From: Nocardiopsis suaedae
Lineage (GTDB): Bacteria; Actinomycetota; Actinomycetes; Streptosporangiales; Streptosporangiaceae
Assembly (NCBI RefSeq): GCF_027706745.1
Contig: NZ_JAQFWP010000007.1
Coordinates: 82,654 to 146,653 of the forward strand
Direction of reading: 5' to 3'
Length of the DNA: 64,000 nucleotides
The translations under genes and the position numbers were made by a program. The notes below the pieces were generated by a model. It was not told the origin of the DNA. It searched no databases and saw only the letters and a list, made by a program, of their open reading frames with translations. Positions 25,852-34,432 of the stretch are shown piece by piece. Every line of letters begins with the position of its first letter. The stretch's first letter is position 1.

Positions 25852-26732
25852 GCGCGCCCCCGCTGTTCACCCGCATGCTCGACGACGCCGCCCTGTTCCC
25901 GCCCGGCAACGCCCCCATGGAGCGCGCGGTGCCGCGCCACCGCGCGCTCCGGCAGGGGCCCACCGCCGACTACGTCGGCCCGTTCATCGTGGCCGACGCC
26001 TGGCTCGCAGACCTGGAGTCCGTGCTCGCCGAGGAGACGGCGGGCGGGGCCGGGCCCGCGGGGGCGCTGGAGGCCGCCGTCACCGTACCGGGGGGTGCGG
26101 CGGCCGTCGGGCCCGCCCTGCAGCGCGCGCGGCGGATGCCGCGGGTGCGCGTCGTGGGGGCCGAGGCGGCCGGCGGCGACTCCGCGGAGGACGTCCGCAG
26201 GACCGCCCGCGCCCTCACCGACCACCTGCCCGACGGGGCGCACGGACACGTCGAGGTGCCGCGCCGGGCCGACCCCGCCCCGGCGATGGCGGCCCTGGCC
26301 GGGGCCGGGCACCGCGCCAAGTTCCGCACCGGCGGCACCACCGCCGACGCCTTCCCCTCCGAAGCCGAGCTGGCCGCCCGCATCGCCGCCGCCGTCGACG
26401 CGGGGGTGCCCTTCAAATGCACGGCCGGGCTGCACAACGCCGTCCGCCACACCGGCGCCGCAACCGGGTTCGAGCACCACGGCTTCCTCAACGTGCTGCT
26501 GGCCGCGGACGCGCTGCTGCGCGGCGCGCGCGCCGCCGAGGCCGAGGGAGTGCTCGGCGAGCGCGACGGGAAGACCCTCGCCCAGGAGGCGCGCACGGTG
26601 CTGGGCGATGAACGGCGCTCCCGCGCGGTGCGCGCCGCCTTCACCGGGTTCGGCACCTGCAGCGTGGACGAGCCCTTGGAGGACCTGGAGGCGCTGGGGC
26701 TGCCGCCCGGCGCCCCCGCCGACGGCGCCTGA
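25848..26732 (+). CDS. Uncharacterised protein of the homogentisate operon
   Basis: A 294-residue protein starting in an ATGA overlap with hmgA and followed 40 bases later by fahA. I do not recognise a characterised family. Alternating strands and helices and the motifs AKFRTGGTTADAFPSEAE and VPFKCTAGLHNAVRHT look like the C-terminal strands of a TIM barrel with a phosphate- or carboxylate-binding loop. Position between the ring-cleavage and hydrolysis enzymes suggests a role at the maleylacetoacetate step, for which no glutathione- or mycothiol-type isomerase gene is present here; this is inference. Confidence 0.75.
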   Translation: MSAPPLFTRMLDDAALFPPGNAPMERAVPRHRALRQGPTADYVGPFIVADAWLADLESVLAEETAGGAGPAGALEAAVTVPGGAAAVGPALQRARRMPRVRVVGAEAAGGDSAEDVRRTARALTDHLPDGAHGHVEVPRRADPAPAMAALAGAGHRAKFRTGGTTADAFPSEAELAARIAAAVDAGVPFKCTAGLHNAVRHTGAATGFEHHGFLNVLLAADALLRGARAAEAEGVLGERDGKTLAQEARTVLGDERRSRAVRAAFTGFGTCSVDEPLEDLEALGLPPGAPADGA

Positions 26733-26772
26733 CCCCGGCCGCCCGAACCGACGACCCCAGGAGGACCACGAG

Positions 26773-27996
26773 GTGCCCGAAAGCTGGCTCGACATCGCGC
26801 CGGACTCACCGTTCGGCCTGCACAACCTGCCCTACGGGGTGTTCAGCGAACCCGGCGACCCCGGCCCGCGGACCGGGGTGGCCGTCGGGGCGCACGTGCT
26901 CGACCTGGGGGCGGCGGCCCGGGCGGCCGGGTCCCCGTTCGCCGACGCGGTCTCCGGCCCCTCCCTGGACGGCCTGCTGGCCGCCGGGCGGCCCGTGTGG
27001 GAGCAGGTGCGCGCCACCGTGCTGCGCTGGCTCACCGACCCCGCGCGCGAGGAGGGCGTCCGCCCCCACCTCATCGGACGCGACCGCGTGCGCATGCACA
27101 TGCCCTTCACCGTCGGCGACTACGTCGACTTCTACTCCTCCGAGCACCACGCCACCAACGTCGGGCGCATCTTCCGGCCCGACTCCGCGCCCCTGACCCC
27201 CAACTGGAAGCACCTGCCCATCGGCTACCACGGGCGCGCCGGGACGGTCGTCCCCTCGGGGGCGCCCGTCGTGCGCCCGTGCGGCCAGCGCAAGGGGCCG
27301 GACGACCCCGCCCCCGTCTTCGGCCCCTCGCGGCGCCTGGACATCGAGGCCGAGGTGGGGTTCGTGGTCGGCGCCCCGAGCCGGCGCGGCGGCCGCGTGC
27401 CGGTCGGCGGCTTCGCCGACCACGTGTTCGGGGCGTTCCTGGTCAACGACTGGTCCGCGCGCGACCTGCAGGCCTGGGAGTACGTCCCGCTGGGGCCGTT
27501 CCTGGGCAAGTCGTTCGCCACCTCGGTGTCGCCGTGGGTCGTGCCCCTCCAGGCGCTTGAGGCGGCACGCGTCGAACCGCCGGTGCGCGACCCCGAGCCG
27601 CTGGAGTACCTGCGCGACGCCAAGGACGAGCCGTGGGGGCTGGACCTGGCGCTGGAGGTGCGGATCAACGGGCACGTGGTCGCCCGGCCCCCGTTCGCGC
27701 AGATGTACTGGACCCCCGCCCAGCAGCTCGCCCACATGACCGTCAACGGCGCCTCGGTGCGCACGGGGGACATGTACGCCTCGGGAACGGTCAGCGGCCC
27801 GGAGCCGGGGCAGCGCGGGTGCCTGCTGGAGATGACCTGGGGAGGCAGGGAGCCGCTGAAGCTGCCCGACGGGTCCGAGCGCGCGTTCCTGGAGGACGGG
27901 GACACGGTCGCCATCAGCGCGACGGCGCCCGGCCCGGAAGGGTCGGTCATCGGGTTCGGCGAGGTGACCGGCAGCGTCCGGCCCGCCGAGGAGTGA
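26773..27996 (+). CDS. fahA: Fumarylacetoacetase
   Basis: A 407-residue enzyme that hydrolyses fumarylacetoacetate to fumarate and acetoacetate. It has the N-terminal SH3-like domain (FGLHNLPYGVFS) and the metal-binding catalytic domain with YVDFYSSEHHATNVG, IEAEVGFVVG, NDWSARDLQAWEYVPLGPFLGKSF and MYWTPAQQLAHM, all diagnostic. The start is GTG 26773 with AGGAGGACC at 26759-26767. It is the last gene of the operon; a strong terminator follows. Confidence 0.95.
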   Translation: MPESWLDIAPDSPFGLHNLPYGVFSEPGDPGPRTGVAVGAHVLDLGAAARAAGSPFADAVSGPSLDGLLAAGRPVWEQVRATVLRWLTDPAREEGVRPHLIGRDRVRMHMPFTVGDYVDFYSSEHHATNVGRIFRPDSAPLTPNWKHLPIGYHGRAGTVVPSGAPVVRPCGQRKGPDDPAPVFGPSRRLDIEAEVGFVVGAPSRRGGRVPVGGFADHVFGAFLVNDWSARDLQAWEYVPLGPFLGKSFATSVSPWVVPLQALEAARVEPPVRDPEPLEYLRDAKDEPWGLDLALEVRINGHVVARPPFAQMYWTPAQQLAHMTVNGASVRTGDMYASGTVSGPEPGQRGCLLEMTWGGREPLKLPDGSERAFLEDGDTVAISATAPGPEGSVIGFGEVTGSVRPAEE

Positions 27997-28030
27997 CCCG
28001 GAGCGACCCGGGCCCGGCCCGGGCGATCGG

Positions 28031-28063
28031 GCGGGCGCCGGAGCGATGAGTTCCGGCGCCCGC
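28031..28063 (+). terminator. Terminator of the homogentisate operon
   Basis: GCGGGCGCCGGA-N9-TCCGGCGCCCGC, a perfect 12-bp stem about 35 bases after the fahA stop, followed by a short TTAAT stretch. Confidence 0.75.
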
Positions 28064-28120
28064 CGGGGTCTTAATCCCTGAGCGCGCACACAGGGTGCGC
28101 GGCGGCCCGAGGGGGACGGC

Positions 28121-28600
28121 ATGTCCAGCGACGGATTCACGACCTGCCTGTGGTTCGACGGGCGGGCACGCGAGGCGGCGGAGTTCTACACCTCGGTCTT
28201 CCCCGACTCCTTCATGGGGACGGCCATCGCCCAGCCGGAAGGGCTCCCCTCCCCGCCCGCCGACGAGCTGCTCGTCGATTTCACCATCAAGGGCGAGAAG
28301 TTCGTCGGCCTGAACGGCGGCCCGATGTTCACCTTCAATGAGGCGATCTCCTTCCAGATCCACTGCGACGACCAGGACGAGGTGGACTACTACTGGGACC
28401 GCCTGACCGCCGACGGCGGCGAGGAGGGCCCCTGCGGCTGGCTCAAGGACAAGTTCGGCGTCTCGTGGCAGGTCATCCCCAAGGTGTTCCTGGAGATGAT
28501 GGGCGACCCGGACACCGCGCGCGTGCAGCGCGTCTCCGACGCGATGATGACCATGAAGAAGCTCGACATCACAGAGCTGGAGAAGGCGTTCAACGTCTGA
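28121..28600 (+). CDS. VOC family protein (PhnB / 3-demethylubiquinone methyltransferase-like fold)
   Basis: A 159-residue protein of the vicinal-oxygen-chelate fold: opening FTTCLWFDGRAREAAEFYTSVFP, then ISFQIHCDDQDEVDYYWDRLTADGG and CGWLKDKFGVSWQVIPK, the standard signature of the small PhnB-like family. Despite the legacy name, these are usually metal-binding enzymes or resistance proteins of unknown substrate. ATG 28121 is preceded by GAGGGGGA. It stands alone between the homogentisate operon and an alcohol dehydrogenase gene. Confidence 0.85.
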   Translation: MSSDGFTTCLWFDGRAREAAEFYTSVFPDSFMGTAIAQPEGLPSPPADELLVDFTIKGEKFVGLNGGPMFTFNEAISFQIHCDDQDEVDYYWDRLTADGGEEGPCGWLKDKFGVSWQVIPKVFLEMMGDPDTARVQRVSDAMMTMKKLDITELEKAFNV

Positions 28601-28650
28601 TCCGCACCCGGCCTCGACACGCCCTCCCCGTCTGACCGACAGTGGGAGTC

Positions 28651-29682
28651 ATGGCGCCGACGATTCCCGACACCATGGACGCATGGGTGGTCGACCGCCC
28701 CGGCCCGCTCTCCCGGCGGCCCCTGCACCCGGTGCGGCTGCCGGTGCCCGAGCCCGTCGGGCGTGAGCTGCTGGTGCGGATCGAGGCGTGCGCGGTGTGC
28801 CGGACCGACCTGCACCTCGCCGAGGGCGACCTGCTGCCGCGCCGCCCCAGCACGGTCCCCGGGCACGAGGCGGTGGGCCGCGTGGCGGCGTGTGGGCCCA
28901 CCGCCCGCCCGCGCGAGGAGGGGGAGCGGGTCGGCATCGCCTGGCTGCGCGGAACCTGCGGGAGGTGCCGGTACTGCGCGCGCGGAGCGGAGAACCTGTG
29001 CCCGTCCTCGCGCTACACCGGCTGGGACGCCGACGGCGGGTACGCCGAGTACGCGGTGGTCGACGACCGGTACGCCTACCGGCTGCCCGGCGACGCCGAC
29101 CCGGTGACGCTCGCACCGCTGCTGTGCGCGGGCATCATCGGCTACCGCGCGCTGGAGCGGGCCGATCCGCCCGACGGCGCGCGGGTGGGGATCTACGGGT
29201 TCGGCGCGTCGGCCCATCTGGCCGCGCAGGTGGCGGTCGCCAAGGGGGCGACGGTGCACGTGGTGACACGCTCGGCCCGCGCGCGGCGGCTGGCCGTGGA
29301 ACTGGGGTGCGCGTCGGCGTCGTCCCCGGCCGAGGGGCCGCCCGAGCTGCTGGACTCGGCGGTCCTCTTCGCCCCCGCGGGGGAGCTGGTGCCCAAGGCG
29401 CTGGAGTCCCTGGACCGCGGGGGCACGCTGGCGGTCGCCGGGATCCACCTGTCGGACGTCCCGGCGCTCAACTACCAGGGGCACCTCTTCCAGGAGAGGA
29501 CGCTGCGCAGCGTCACGGCGAACACCCGGGCGGACGGCAGGGCGTTCCTCGACTTCGCGGTGGCCAACGGCATCCGGGTGGAGACCGAGCGGTACCCGAT
29601 GCCGCGGGCGGACGAGGCGCTGGAGGCGCTGGCCGCCGGGGCGGTCTCCGGGGCCGCGGTCCTGGTCTCCGGGCAGGGCTGA
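28651..29682 (+). CDS. Zinc-dependent alcohol dehydrogenase (MDR family, AdhA-like)
   Basis: A 343-residue medium-chain dehydrogenase. The catalytic zinc ligands are in CAVCRTDLH and GHEAVGRV, the structural zinc cluster is CGRCRYC...NLC, and the NAD-binding stretch is [15 protein letters not shown], all as in the AdhA / zinc-alcohol-dehydrogenase-like group. It oxidises or reduces a small alcohol/aldehyde pair. ATG 28651 has GGGAG very close upstream; a GTG at 28642 would add three residues. No obvious partner genes. Confidence 0.88.
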   Translation: MAPTIPDTMDAWVVDRPGPLSRRPLHPVRLPVPEPVGRELLVRIEACAVCRTDLHLAEGDLLPRRPSTVPGHEAVGRVAACGPTARPREEGERVGIAWLRGTCGRCRYCARGAENLCPSSRYTGWDADGGYAEYAVVDDRYAYRLPGDADPVTLAPLLCAGIIGYRALERADPPDGARVGIYGFGASAHLAAQVAVAKGATVHVVTRSARARRLAVELGCASASSPAEGPPELLDSAVLFAPAGELVPKALESLDRGGTLAVAGIHLSDVPALNYQGHLFQERTLRSVTANTRADGRAFLDFAVANGIRVETERYPMPRADEALEALAAGAVSGAAVLVSGQG

Positions 29683-29761
29683 GCCGCCCGGCCGATCCGG
29701 TGGCGCCTCGGCCCCCCGGTGCCGCCGCCGGAGGCCGCACGCCCCTTCCTCACACTCCTTT

Positions 29762-29790
29762 TTGACGTGTCACTGTGGACGGTCTAGTTT
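29762..29790 (+). promoter_or_regulatory. Sigma70-type promoter
   Basis: TTGACG, a 17-base spacer and TAGTTT lie 30 bases before the start at 29820. This is one of the cleanest housekeeping-type promoters in the window. Confidence 0.65.
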
Positions 29791-29819
29791 CTTGGGGTGC
29801 CGTCCGAGGAGGGGGAAGA

Positions 29820-30374
29820 ATGCGCGGACTGATCGGATTCCTGCCGTGGATCGTCTACGGCTTCATCGCCACCGGCGACGAGTGGCGGTGGGGCGGGCTC
29901 GTCGGCCTCGGGATCGCCCTGGTCCTCATCGCCTGGGACCGGGCCCAGGGCCGGGGGTGGGACGAGACCATGGTCGAGACCACGGCCGCCGCCTTCTTCG
30001 CCCTCGTCGTCCTCTATTCGCTCCTGCGGCCCGACTCCGAACTGCCCCGCTACGGGCCCGCACTGCTCAACGCGGCCCTGGCGCTCATGGCCTGGGGGTC
30101 GCTGGCCCTGCGCACCCCCTTCACACTCGGCATCGCCAGGGCCATGGCGCCCGAAGAGGTCCATGGCACCGCCGCCTTCCGTGCGCTGAACACCGTGATC
30201 ACCCGCTTCTGGGCGGTGTGCTTCACCGCCGCCGCGACCGCCCTGGCCGTCGTGCTCTCCCTCGACCCTTATGCGACGGCGCTCGTCATCACCATCAAGG
30301 CGGCCACCTTCGCGGTCCCGATCGCCTTCACCGTCCGGTACCCGAAGGCCGTGCGGCGGCGCCTGCGCGCCTGA
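29820..30374 (+). CDS. Integral membrane protein of unknown function
   Basis: A 184-residue protein with about five to six hydrophobic segments (GFLPWIVYGFIAT, LVGLGIALVLIAW, AAAFFALVVLYSLL, ALALMAWGSLAL, FWAVCFTAAATALAVVLSL, TIKAATFAVPIAF). No domain recognised; it resembles small septum-formation-like or intracellular septation A-type membrane proteins only loosely. The start ATG 29820 follows GAGGAGGGGGA, with a strong promoter upstream. Confidence 0.7.
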   Translation: MRGLIGFLPWIVYGFIATGDEWRWGGLVGLGIALVLIAWDRAQGRGWDETMVETTAAAFFALVVLYSLLRPDSELPRYGPALLNAALALMAWGSLALRTPFTLGIARAMAPEEVHGTAAFRALNTVITRFWAVCFTAAATALAVVLSLDPYATALVITIKAATFAVPIAFTVRYPKAVRRRLRA

Positions 30375-30529
30375 GGAGCCGCGGGCCCGGACCCGGCCGG
30401 TGCCGCCCACGGCACGGGGGCACCCCGTGCACTAGTCTCCGCTCCGTCGGCCACCGTGCGTGGCCGCCACGGCAGGGCGGCCCCGTGCCGCCCGCGCCGC
30501 GAGGCCCGCGACCGCTAGGAGACCGAGCC

Positions 30530-31666
30530 ATGCCCGCTGAGATCCCCGCCCGCGCCGCCCGCGAGATGGCCGCCCTGCTGGGCGGGCGCCCGGAGGCGCT
30601 GGACGCCCTCGACGCGGTCGCGCCCCGCGCCGCCGACGCCATGGCCGCCGGGTTCGCCGACGTCCTCAGCGAGAGCGGCCTGGGGCGCGCCGAACGCGAG
30701 ATCGCCACCCTCGCCGCCCTGATCGCCCTCGGCGACAGCGGCCCGCAGCTCGCCGTGCACACCGCCGCCGCGCGCAACGCGGGCGTCGACGACTCCGAGA
30801 TCGCCCTGCTGGTGCACCACTTGGTGCCCTACGTCGGGTTCCCCCGGGTCCTCCAGGCGGTCGGCGCGATGGGCCTGGCCCGGGTGGCGCCCGAGCACGA
30901 GGTCGGCCTCGGCGCCTGCACCACCCGCGTCACCGACCGCCCGGCCGACGGGGCGGAGCAGCGCGAACCCCTCGTCCTGCTGCACGCGCTCGCCCTCGAC
31001 CGGCGCATGTGGAGCCGCGTGCTGGACCTGCTGCCCGCCGACCGCCGCGTCATCGCCTGCGACCTGCGCGGCCACGGCCGGGCCGCCGACGCCCCGCCGC
31101 CCGCCACCCTGCACGACCACGCCGGCGACCTGGCCGCCCTGCTCGACCGGCTGGAGGTGCCCGTCGCCCAGGTGGCCGGGTTGTCGCTGGGCGGAGCCGT
31201 CGCCCAGACGTTCGCCCTCGACCACCCGGACCGGGTCGCCCGCCTGGACCTGCTGGCCACCGTCGCCGACCCGAAGGACGCCTTCGAGGGGCGCGCCCGC
31301 AGCGGCGAGGCCGACGGCATGGCCGCGCAGATCGCCCCGACCCTGGCGCGCTGGTTCACCCCGGAGACGCTGGCGGAGAACCCGTGGGCGGTCCGGTACG
31401 CGCGCGACCGGATCGCGCGCACGGCACCGGCGGACTGGGCGGCGAACCTGCGCGCGCTGGCCGCCGTCGACACCCGCCCCCGCCTGCCGGAGATCACCGT
31501 GCCCACCCGCGTCGTGGCGGGCGGCGCGGACCGGTCGACCCCGGCCGACGAGGTGCGCACCATCGCCGACGACATCCCGGGGGCCGAGTACAGCGTCATC
31601 CCCGGTGCGCCCCACATGATGGCCCTGCAGAAGCCCGACGAGCTCGCGGCCGTGCTGGCGCGCTGA
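30530..31666 (+). CDS. Carboxymuconolactone decarboxylase-like / alpha-beta hydrolase fusion
   Basis: A 378-residue two-domain protein. The N-terminal ~125 residues are a carboxymuconolactone decarboxylase/AhpD-type helical domain (REIATLAALIALGDSGPQLAVHTAAARNAGV, with HxxxARNAG). The rest is an alpha/beta hydrolase of the enol-lactonase type: HALALDRRMW, nucleophile elbow GLSLGG, and the His in GAPHMMALQKPDE. Actinobacterial PcaL fuses the same two activities but with the hydrolase first; here the order is reversed. It may act in an aromatic or lactone pathway related to beta-ketoadipate. ATG 30530 has AGGAG at 30517-30521. A HAD-family gene converges on it 33 bases away. Confidence 0.82.
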   Translation: MPAEIPARAAREMAALLGGRPEALDALDAVAPRAADAMAAGFADVLSESGLGRAEREIATLAALIALGDSGPQLAVHTAAARNAGVDDSEIALLVHHLVPYVGFPRVLQAVGAMGLARVAPEHEVGLGACTTRVTDRPADGAEQREPLVLLHALALDRRMWSRVLDLLPADRRVIACDLRGHGRAADAPPPATLHDHAGDLAALLDRLEVPVAQVAGLSLGGAVAQTFALDHPDRVARLDLLATVADPKDAFEGRARSGEADGMAAQIAPTLARWFTPETLAENPWAVRYARDRIARTAPADWAANLRALAAVDTRPRLPEITVPTRVVAGGADRSTPADEVRTIADDIPGAEYSVIPGAPHMMALQKPDELAAVLAR

Positions 31667-31699
31667 CCGCCGGTCCGCCGCCCGCCGGTGCCCTGCGCG

Positions 31700-32404
31700 T
31701 CAGCCCGCCAGCGCGCGGGCCAGCTGCACGACGTCGTCGGCGACGAGGTCGGCGCCCGGCGGCGCGGGGACCGGGGCGGCCTCGGGGCCCCACTCCAGGG
31801 GCCGCGGGATGTAGGCGGTGCGGAACCCGGCCCCGGCCGCCCCTTCGAGGTCGTCGGGGTGGCAGGCCACCATGACCAGCCGCTCCGGCTCGATCCCCAG
31901 CAGCTCGGCGGCCCGGAGGTAGACCCGTCGGTCGGGCTTGTAGGTCCGGGCCAGCTCGGCCGACAGGATGCAGTCGAAGCGCAGCCCGGCCTGCTTGGTG
32001 AGCCGGGCGAGCAGGCCGACGCCGCCGTTGGACAGCGCCGCGGTGATAACGGGGGAGCGGTGGAGCGCCTCCAGGCCGGAGGGGGCGTCGGGCCAGGGGC
32101 GGAGGCGGTGCCATACCGATACGAGCCGTTCCCGGTCGGCGTCGCCGATCGCGTCCAGGCCGCGCTCGTCCAGGACCTCGTCGAGCATGACCCGGTGCAG
32201 CTCGTCCAACGAGCGCCACGGCGCCTCGCCGGAGACGACCGCGCCCAGGGTCGGGACGTACTTCCTTCGCCAGTCGTCGGTGACGGACGGCCAGTCGGCG
32301 TGCAGCCCGGCACGCTCGCCGACGGAGGCCAGCTCGCCGCTCACCCCCGACCGCCAGTCGGTCATCGTGCCGAACACGTCGAAAAGCGCGGCGTCAATGT
32401 CCAT
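31700..32404 (-). CDS. Haloacid dehalogenase type II (HAD superfamily)
   Basis: A 234-residue HAD hydrolase. Motif I DVFGT has the nucleophile Asp, motif II is ALSNGG, motif III the Lys in YKPDRRVY, and motif IV HPDDLEGA. These fit L-2-haloacid dehalogenases, which replace a halide on 2-haloalkanoates with hydroxyl; related phosphatases share the pattern. ATG 32404 has no clear ribosome site. The gene ends 33 bp from the decarboxylase-hydrolase fusion gene and lies just downstream of a secreted protease gene on the same strand. Confidence 0.82.
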   Translation of the reverse strand: MDIDAALFDVFGTMTDWRSGVSGELASVGERAGLHADWPSVTDDWRRKYVPTLGAVVSGEAPWRSLDELHRVMLDEVLDERGLDAIGDADRERLVSVWHRLRPWPDAPSGLEALHRSPVITAALSNGGVGLLARLTKQAGLRFDCILSAELARTYKPDRRVYLRAAELLGIEPERLVMVACHPDDLEGAAGAGFRTAYIPRPLEWGPEAAPVPAPPGADLVADDVVQLARALAG

Positions 32405-32412
32405 GGGGCCAG

Positions 32413-33339
32413 TCAATGCCCATGGGGCCGGTCTGACAAGCGGGGCCCGGGGGCGCCGGAGCCGGGCCCCAAATGGTCGTCGATGGCGTCGGCGAACGCG
32501 GGGACCTCGCTGAACAGCGAGTACAGGCGCGCCAGGTCGGGCGGCGGCCCGTCGACCGCGATCTGGTCGTGCACGACCCCGACGAGCCTGCCGTCGACGA
32601 CGAGCGGCCCGCCGCTGTCGCCGGGGCCGATGGCCGGACCGCCCGAGGGGAACCCGGCGCCCACGAAGTGCGCAGGGTCGTACAGCAGGCCGTACGCCTC
32701 CGCGCTCCGCGTCCACGTGTCGTCGTCGAGGATCGGGAGGCACGCCTTCATCAGGACCGGGGAGCCTTCGCGGGGGCGGTCGAAGTCGGTCGCGCCCCAC
32801 CCCAGGACCGTGCCCGTGCGGCCGGCGAGGTCGCCGTCGCCGGGGCGGGCCAGGGGCAGCGTCGGGAGCGGAAGCGGCCGGTCCAGGGTCACCACGGCGA
32901 CGTCGCCGCCGGGGCGCGGCGTCAGGCCGCTGCCGGGTTCGGGCTCGGGGACGACCTGGTCGTGGCTCCACACCGCGACCGCCTCGCGCGTCCACCCCTC
33001 GTCGGTGCGCAGGTCGGTGCGTCCGGCGACGACCTGAAGGCCTTCGCGCTCCTCGGGCGTGTCCACGCAGTGCGCGGCGGTGACGACCTTGTCCGGCCGC
33101 ACCAGGGCGCCCCCGCAGTACTGCCCGCCGGGCCGCTCGGGGAAGTCTCCGGGATCGGTGAGCGCGACCGCCCAGGGGTGGTCCTCGACGGACGCGGCCG
33201 AGCCGTCGACGATCCTGGTCTCCGCGCCACCGCCGGGCGCCTCGTCGGCGTGCGCGGCGCCGGGGGCACCGGCGACGAGGATCAGGAGGGTGCCCGCTGC
33301 CACCACGGACACCGTCGGCGGGATCACGGCACTGGACAT
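32413..33339 (-). CDS. Secreted trypsin-like serine protease (S1)
   Basis: A 308-residue preproprotein with a Sec signal (VVAAGTLLILVAGAPGAAHA, cleaved near 31), an activation site TRIVDG, and the catalytic triad His (TAAHC), Asp (GDVAVVTL) and Ser (GDSGGP). The fold is chymotrypsin-like with a Streptomyces-trypsin-type core, so a secreted endopeptidase is likely. The C-terminal ~45 residues (VPAFADAIDDHL onward) extend past the usual end. It is upstream of the HAD gene with only eight bases between, so the two may be co-transcribed. Confidence 0.87.
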   Translation of the reverse strand: MSSAVIPPTVSVVAAGTLLILVAGAPGAAHADEAPGGGAETRIVDGSAASVEDHPWAVALTDPGDFPERPGGQYCGGALVRPDKVVTAAHCVDTPEEREGLQVVAGRTDLRTDEGWTREAVAVWSHDQVVPEPEPGSGLTPRPGGDVAVVTLDRPLPLPTLPLARPGDGDLAGRTGTVLGWGATDFDRPREGSPVLMKACLPILDDDTWTRSAEAYGLLYDPAHFVGAGFPSGGPAIGPGDSGGPLVVDGRLVGVVHDQIAVDGPPPDLARLYSLFSEVPAFADAIDDHLGPGSGAPGPRLSDRPHGH

Positions 33340-33560
33340 GTTCCTCCTCGCGCTCGCAGGCCTGCGGAACCGGCGCTCCGGTGGGGGAGCGGCCCCACCC
33401 TAGGTCGGCGCGGAGCGGGGGAGAGCGGCCTTTGCCCCGGGTCGTACGCGCCCGTGTCGCCGTCTGGGAGCATGCGGCGGTGGACACGGGAGGCGAGTAC
33501 GCGCGGCTGTGGACCGCGGCCGGAAGCGGCCAGGCGGAGCTCCGCGCCCGCCGGGGCCCA

Positions 33561-33726
33561 CTAGGGGGTGTTGTGCGGATCACGACCTACTGCGCGACGC
33601 CCGGGCACGCCCCTCGCTGCGTCCTCATCGGTCGACAGCGCACCCAGGCTGACTCCCTCTTCGTCCTTGCGATGAACGCACCTGGACGCCGCTCGCTACG
33701 GCCATGATCCACCCAACACCCCCTAG
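33561..33726. mobile_element. MITE (non-autonomous element, TA target), 166 bp
   Basis: Ends are 22-bp inverted repeats (33561-33582 and 33705-33726) that match at 20 of 22 positions; each begins CTAGGGGGTGTT. The outer TA dinucleotides (33562-33563, 33724-33725) fit a TA target-site duplication, as in IS630/Tc1-mariner elements. The interior has no open frame for a transposase. The right end supplies the TAG stop codon of the neighbouring gene at 33723. Confidence 0.75.
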
Positions 33727-34193
33727 ACGAAGGTGACGCCCACGGCGGCGAGGCCGCCCAGGGCGACGCCCCACACGATGATCGAGACCGTCTGCCAGAA
33801 GATCACCGCGTTGCGGGACGCGCCGAAGGAGACGGTCGCCGCCGAGGTGATCTGGCTCGGCAGGGCCAGCGGCCCCAGGAGGGCGACCCCGGCGACGCCG
33901 AAGCGGTCGAAGCGCTGCTTGAGCTTCTCGCGGCGGGGCGTCAGCGGCCGCTCGGGGCGGGAGCCGCGCACCCGCGAGCGGATCCCGTGCGACATGTACA
34001 CCGCGACCAGCATCGAGGCCACGTTCCCGAGGATGGCCGCGGGGATGGCCACCAGCGGCGAGAGTCCGGCCAGGACGCCGATCACCGATCCCGTGTACGA
34101 CTCGACGAAGGGGATCACGCCCAGCCCGATCACCGCGATCCACTGCACCGCGGGCGGCAGGGTGTCGGTGAAGGCCTGGAGCTCTGCGTACAT
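33723..34193 (-). CDS. Small multidrug export protein (COG2426 type)
   Basis: A 156-residue membrane protein with helices around WIAVIGLGVIPFVESYTGSVIGVLAGL, IPAAILGNVASMLVAVYMSHG and a C-terminal pair (VFWQTVSIIVWGVALGGLAAVGVTFV-like), plus the conserved GVAGVALLGPLALPSQITSA block. This is the small multi-drug export / DedA-like COG2426 family. ATG 34193 follows GAGAGGCG. The stop codon TAG lies in the terminal CTAG of a MITE, so the C-terminus was probably altered by the insertion. A perfect palindrome lies upstream, facing a two-component system. Confidence 0.8.
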   Translation of the reverse strand: MYAELQAFTDTLPPAVQWIAVIGLGVIPFVESYTGSVIGVLAGLSPLVAIPAAILGNVASMLVAVYMSHGIRSRVRGSRPERPLTPRREKLKQRFDRFGVAGVALLGPLALPSQITSAATVSFGASRNAVIFWQTVSIIVWGVALGGLAAVGVTFV

Positions 34194-34324
34194 CGGTGGC
34201 GCCTCTCTCGTTCGCTCGGGTGCGTCCGGCCGCGGCACCGGGGCGGCGCCGCGTCCGAAGCCACCGTCGCCCATCGGGGCGGTCGCTGTGCAGTGCGATT
34301 TCGTCAGCACTTTTCCCTGATGTT

Positions 34325-34346
34325 CGTCACGGGTGCACCCGTGACG
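34325..34346. promoter_or_regulatory. 22-bp perfect palindrome in a divergent promoter
   Basis: Both halves read CGTCACGGGTG outward-in, a perfect 11+11 palindrome with no spacer, midway between the export gene (34193) and the histidine kinase (34433). It is a strong candidate operator for the downstream response regulator. Confidence 0.65.
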
Positions 34347-34432
34347 TGGCGTCACTGGCGGCGGCGGAAGGGCGGCGGGAGACTGGGGGCGCCGGTGGCG
34401 ACCAGGCCGGATCCGGTGTGGAGGGGGAGCGC

